A DNA stretch of 64,000 bases from Timema cristinae (Eukaryota; Arthropoda; Insecta; Phasmatodea; Timematidae): contig JBCFYV010011135.1 of assembly GCA_039000515.1 (NCBI GenBank), positions 4,182,713 to 4,246,712 of the forward strand, in the 5' to 3' direction. The position numbers and the translations under genes are program-made. Of the stretch, positions 62,748 to 64,000 are shown in pieces (within the stretch, counting starts at the first letter, position 1; every line of letters starts with the position of its first letter). The notes under the pieces are model-generated. The model made no database searches and was not told the DNA's origin. It was given only the letters and a program-made list of their open reading frames with translations.

Positions 62748-63183
62748 TATAGTCTGGCCAGCGAAAGCTGGCTTAATTAATAAATTAATTTGTTTCCACA
62801 TTCTCACTGTTAACTATTTTTAACCGACTTCAAAAAACGAGATTTTATTCACTCGACCCGTATGTATGTATTAACCAATAAATTGATTATATTTATGCAC
62901 CATACATATTTGTCAGCACCTTTTAATAGATCAAATAACAATTGAAATCACGAAATACGTTTGAAGATGTATCAAAATAATCTTTATTCAAGTACCTATT
63001 CATAGATAGAAAAAGATTATTATGAAAAAGTACAGATGGACAAAAACGAAATTCTATCAAAACAAGTATCAAGAACATCACGTATACTGACGTATACAGT
63101 TTGACATTAAAAGTTTACATTTGAATTGTGTGGTATTGACGTTCGTAAAAACGCGAGGTTCAGCTTTTGTTAGCCAGACTATA
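62748..63183. mobile_element. TIR element, about 0.43 kb (MITE-like)
   Basis: TATAGTCTGGC at 62748-62758 is mirrored by GCCAGACTATA ending at 63183. The similarity continues inward: CGAAAGCTGG on the left, CAAAAGCTGA reversed on the right. TA at both extremes would serve as the target duplication. The interior includes AACCGACTTCAAAAAACGAG, a motif common in insect repeats, and no reading frame with a known motif. Confidence 0.6.
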
Positions 63184-63189
63184 GAGAAG

Positions 63190-63680
63190 TTGAAAAGTTT
63201 TTACATAGGTGAAATCAGTTCTAGCTGCATAAATCGATATTATAACCTCAACGTTCATAATATTAGGTACTTACCTAACCTACACCTAAATACGAACAAA
63301 ATTGAGTGCTTTCAATTTTGGCAACACCTTCCTTCTGCGGCTTTACAATTTCCGATGAAACAAAGGTGTGACATAAATTGTTTATTTCCCTGACTTTTTT
63401 TTAAGTTTCTCTGTTTTCCCTGACTGATATTGTCACTTATCGTCTACCCGACGTAAATAAATTCGACGTAATGTTTTAATGAAGATAAAGAAGCGTTGTA
63501 CATAAACACTATTTAATTTTGTCCCTTTTTTTCGGAGCCACAAAATGCCAACCATCTACATAACAAAAAAACAAAGCACATACAATATAAACAACACAGA
63601 CAAAATATTATTAGAGGCATAGACATATAAGAAGCTTGATTATGAAACAACAACTAACAAGTCCATCTATTGAACACAAT
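63190..63680 (-). mobile_element. probable LTR body of the right-edge retrotransposon
   Basis: Sequence left of the LTR start at 63686 (- strand) should be the 3' LTR of the element whose coding end is at 63821-64000. Its far end could not be fixed because no second copy is visible. Apart from that, nothing codes here. Confidence 0.35.
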
Positions 63681-63685
63681 TTGAC

Positions 63686-63698
63686 ATTCTCCCACCTT
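63686..63698 (-). other. polypurine tract and LTR start of an LTR retrotransposon
   Basis: On the - strand AAGGTGGGAGAA is followed directly by TGTCAAATTGTG. A purine tract ending at a TG-starting LTR, about 120 bases after the pol stop codon, is the standard 3' layout of an LTR retrotransposon. Confidence 0.65.
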
Positions 63699-63820
63699 GA
63701 GTTTCTAACTCAATACAACACATATTAAGGAATTTTTACAGACAATATCACTTTGACGAAGTTCAAAGTATTTGAGTCATTCTTTCTTTTAACACCTAAA
63801 CACAAAACGTAATAATTTTA

Positions 63821-64000
63821 CTATGTTAAATATCTTGCTGGAGTAGTAATCTTTCTACCCTTTCTGGTCCGTTTGTCCAAAAAAGTATCTTTTGGAGGTT
63901 TTTGATCTCCCTCTTCTAAAGACGTATCTGTCGGTACATTTGGCAAGCTAGAGTGTGTACCTTCAGGTCTTGGATTTGATTCAGTTGCCTCGAGACTATA
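63821..64000 (-). CDS. LTR-retrotransposon polyprotein, extreme C-terminus (partial)
   Basis: Fifty-nine open codons enter from the right edge and end at TAG (63821-63823). The sequence is Pro/Glu/Ser-rich and finishes KRTRKGRKITTPARYLT. A basic R-x-GR-x-x-x-x-P-RY ending is common at the C-terminus of Ty3/gypsy (and some copia) polyproteins. The assignment rests on this motif together with the polypurine tract and LTR start downstream. The family cannot be named from so short a piece. Confidence 0.6.
   Translation of the reverse strand, partial: YSLEATESNPRPEGTHSSLPNVPTDTSLEEGDQKPPKDTFLDKRTRKGRKITTPARYLT

Overview
This window is eukaryotic, intron-rich and AT-rich. It is almost certainly from an insect, perhaps a hemipteran or another hemimetabolous order, though the order cannot be fixed from the sequence alone. 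Evidence for this is coding sequence split into small exons with GT/AG borders, an arthropod-style atrophin (Grunge) C-terminus, tRNA-derived SINEs, and a dense mix of insect-type transposons (piggyBac, several hAT, pogo/Tigger, copia, Ty3/gypsy, Penelope-like, LINE). A run of 100 N at 48868-48967 is a scaffold gap. No bacterial-type operon, CRISPR array, rRNA or intact tRNA gene was seen.

Two host genes can be supported. On the + strand, four exons (11978-12256, 23631-23748, 37613-37716, 37802-37868) encode the C-terminus of Atrophin/Grunge. They end in a stop codon followed by a polyadenylation signal at 37953. The introns are about 11.4 kb, 13.9 kb and 85 bp, and the two long ones are filled with transposon debris. 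The second exon is one base short in a run of C, which breaks the frame although the splice phases at both ends still agree. On the - strand, exons at 45461-45578 and about 42359-42654 join in phase and encode the N-terminal BRCT region of the translesion-synthesis protein REV1. The rest of REV1 was not found.

Everything else recognisable is mobile DNA, mostly decayed. By position: a ZBED5/SCAND3-like hAT relic (0.8-3.2 kb); a copia reverse-transcriptase relic (3.8-5.1 kb) beside a long-LTR fragment (5.2-6.4 kb); SINE and LINE pieces (8-10 kb); a dispersed insect repeat (15.4-15.8 kb); further hAT and unnamed transposon relics (16-18.7 kb); a small pogo-like MITE (23.2 kb); a SINE with a perfect 14-bp target duplication (25.9-26.2 kb); a Tigger-like element (26.5-27.3 kb); a 267-bp long hairpin (28.8 kb); a Penelope-like element bounded by inverted repeats and carrying a 17-copy, 63-bp coding minisatellite (30.9-33.0 kb); a DDE-transposase-like relic (34.6-35.4 kb); a LINE 3' end (38.3-38.7 kb); a hAT-type MITE and a Myb/SANT-like relic inside the REV1 intron; a piggyBac element with both ends and TTAA duplications but a broken transposase (49735-52689); two hAT relics (53.8-55.1 kb); a long-LTR Ty3/gypsy element apparently inserted into one of them (55.1-60.5 kb); the N-terminal half of a TTF-type hAT (62.0-62.7 kb); and the 3' end of another LTR retrotransposon at the right edge.

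The most distinctive structure is the tandem array grown inside the Penelope-like coding sequence. I do not see a convincing new multi-gene system; the window reads as two widely spaced host genes diluted by nested repeats.
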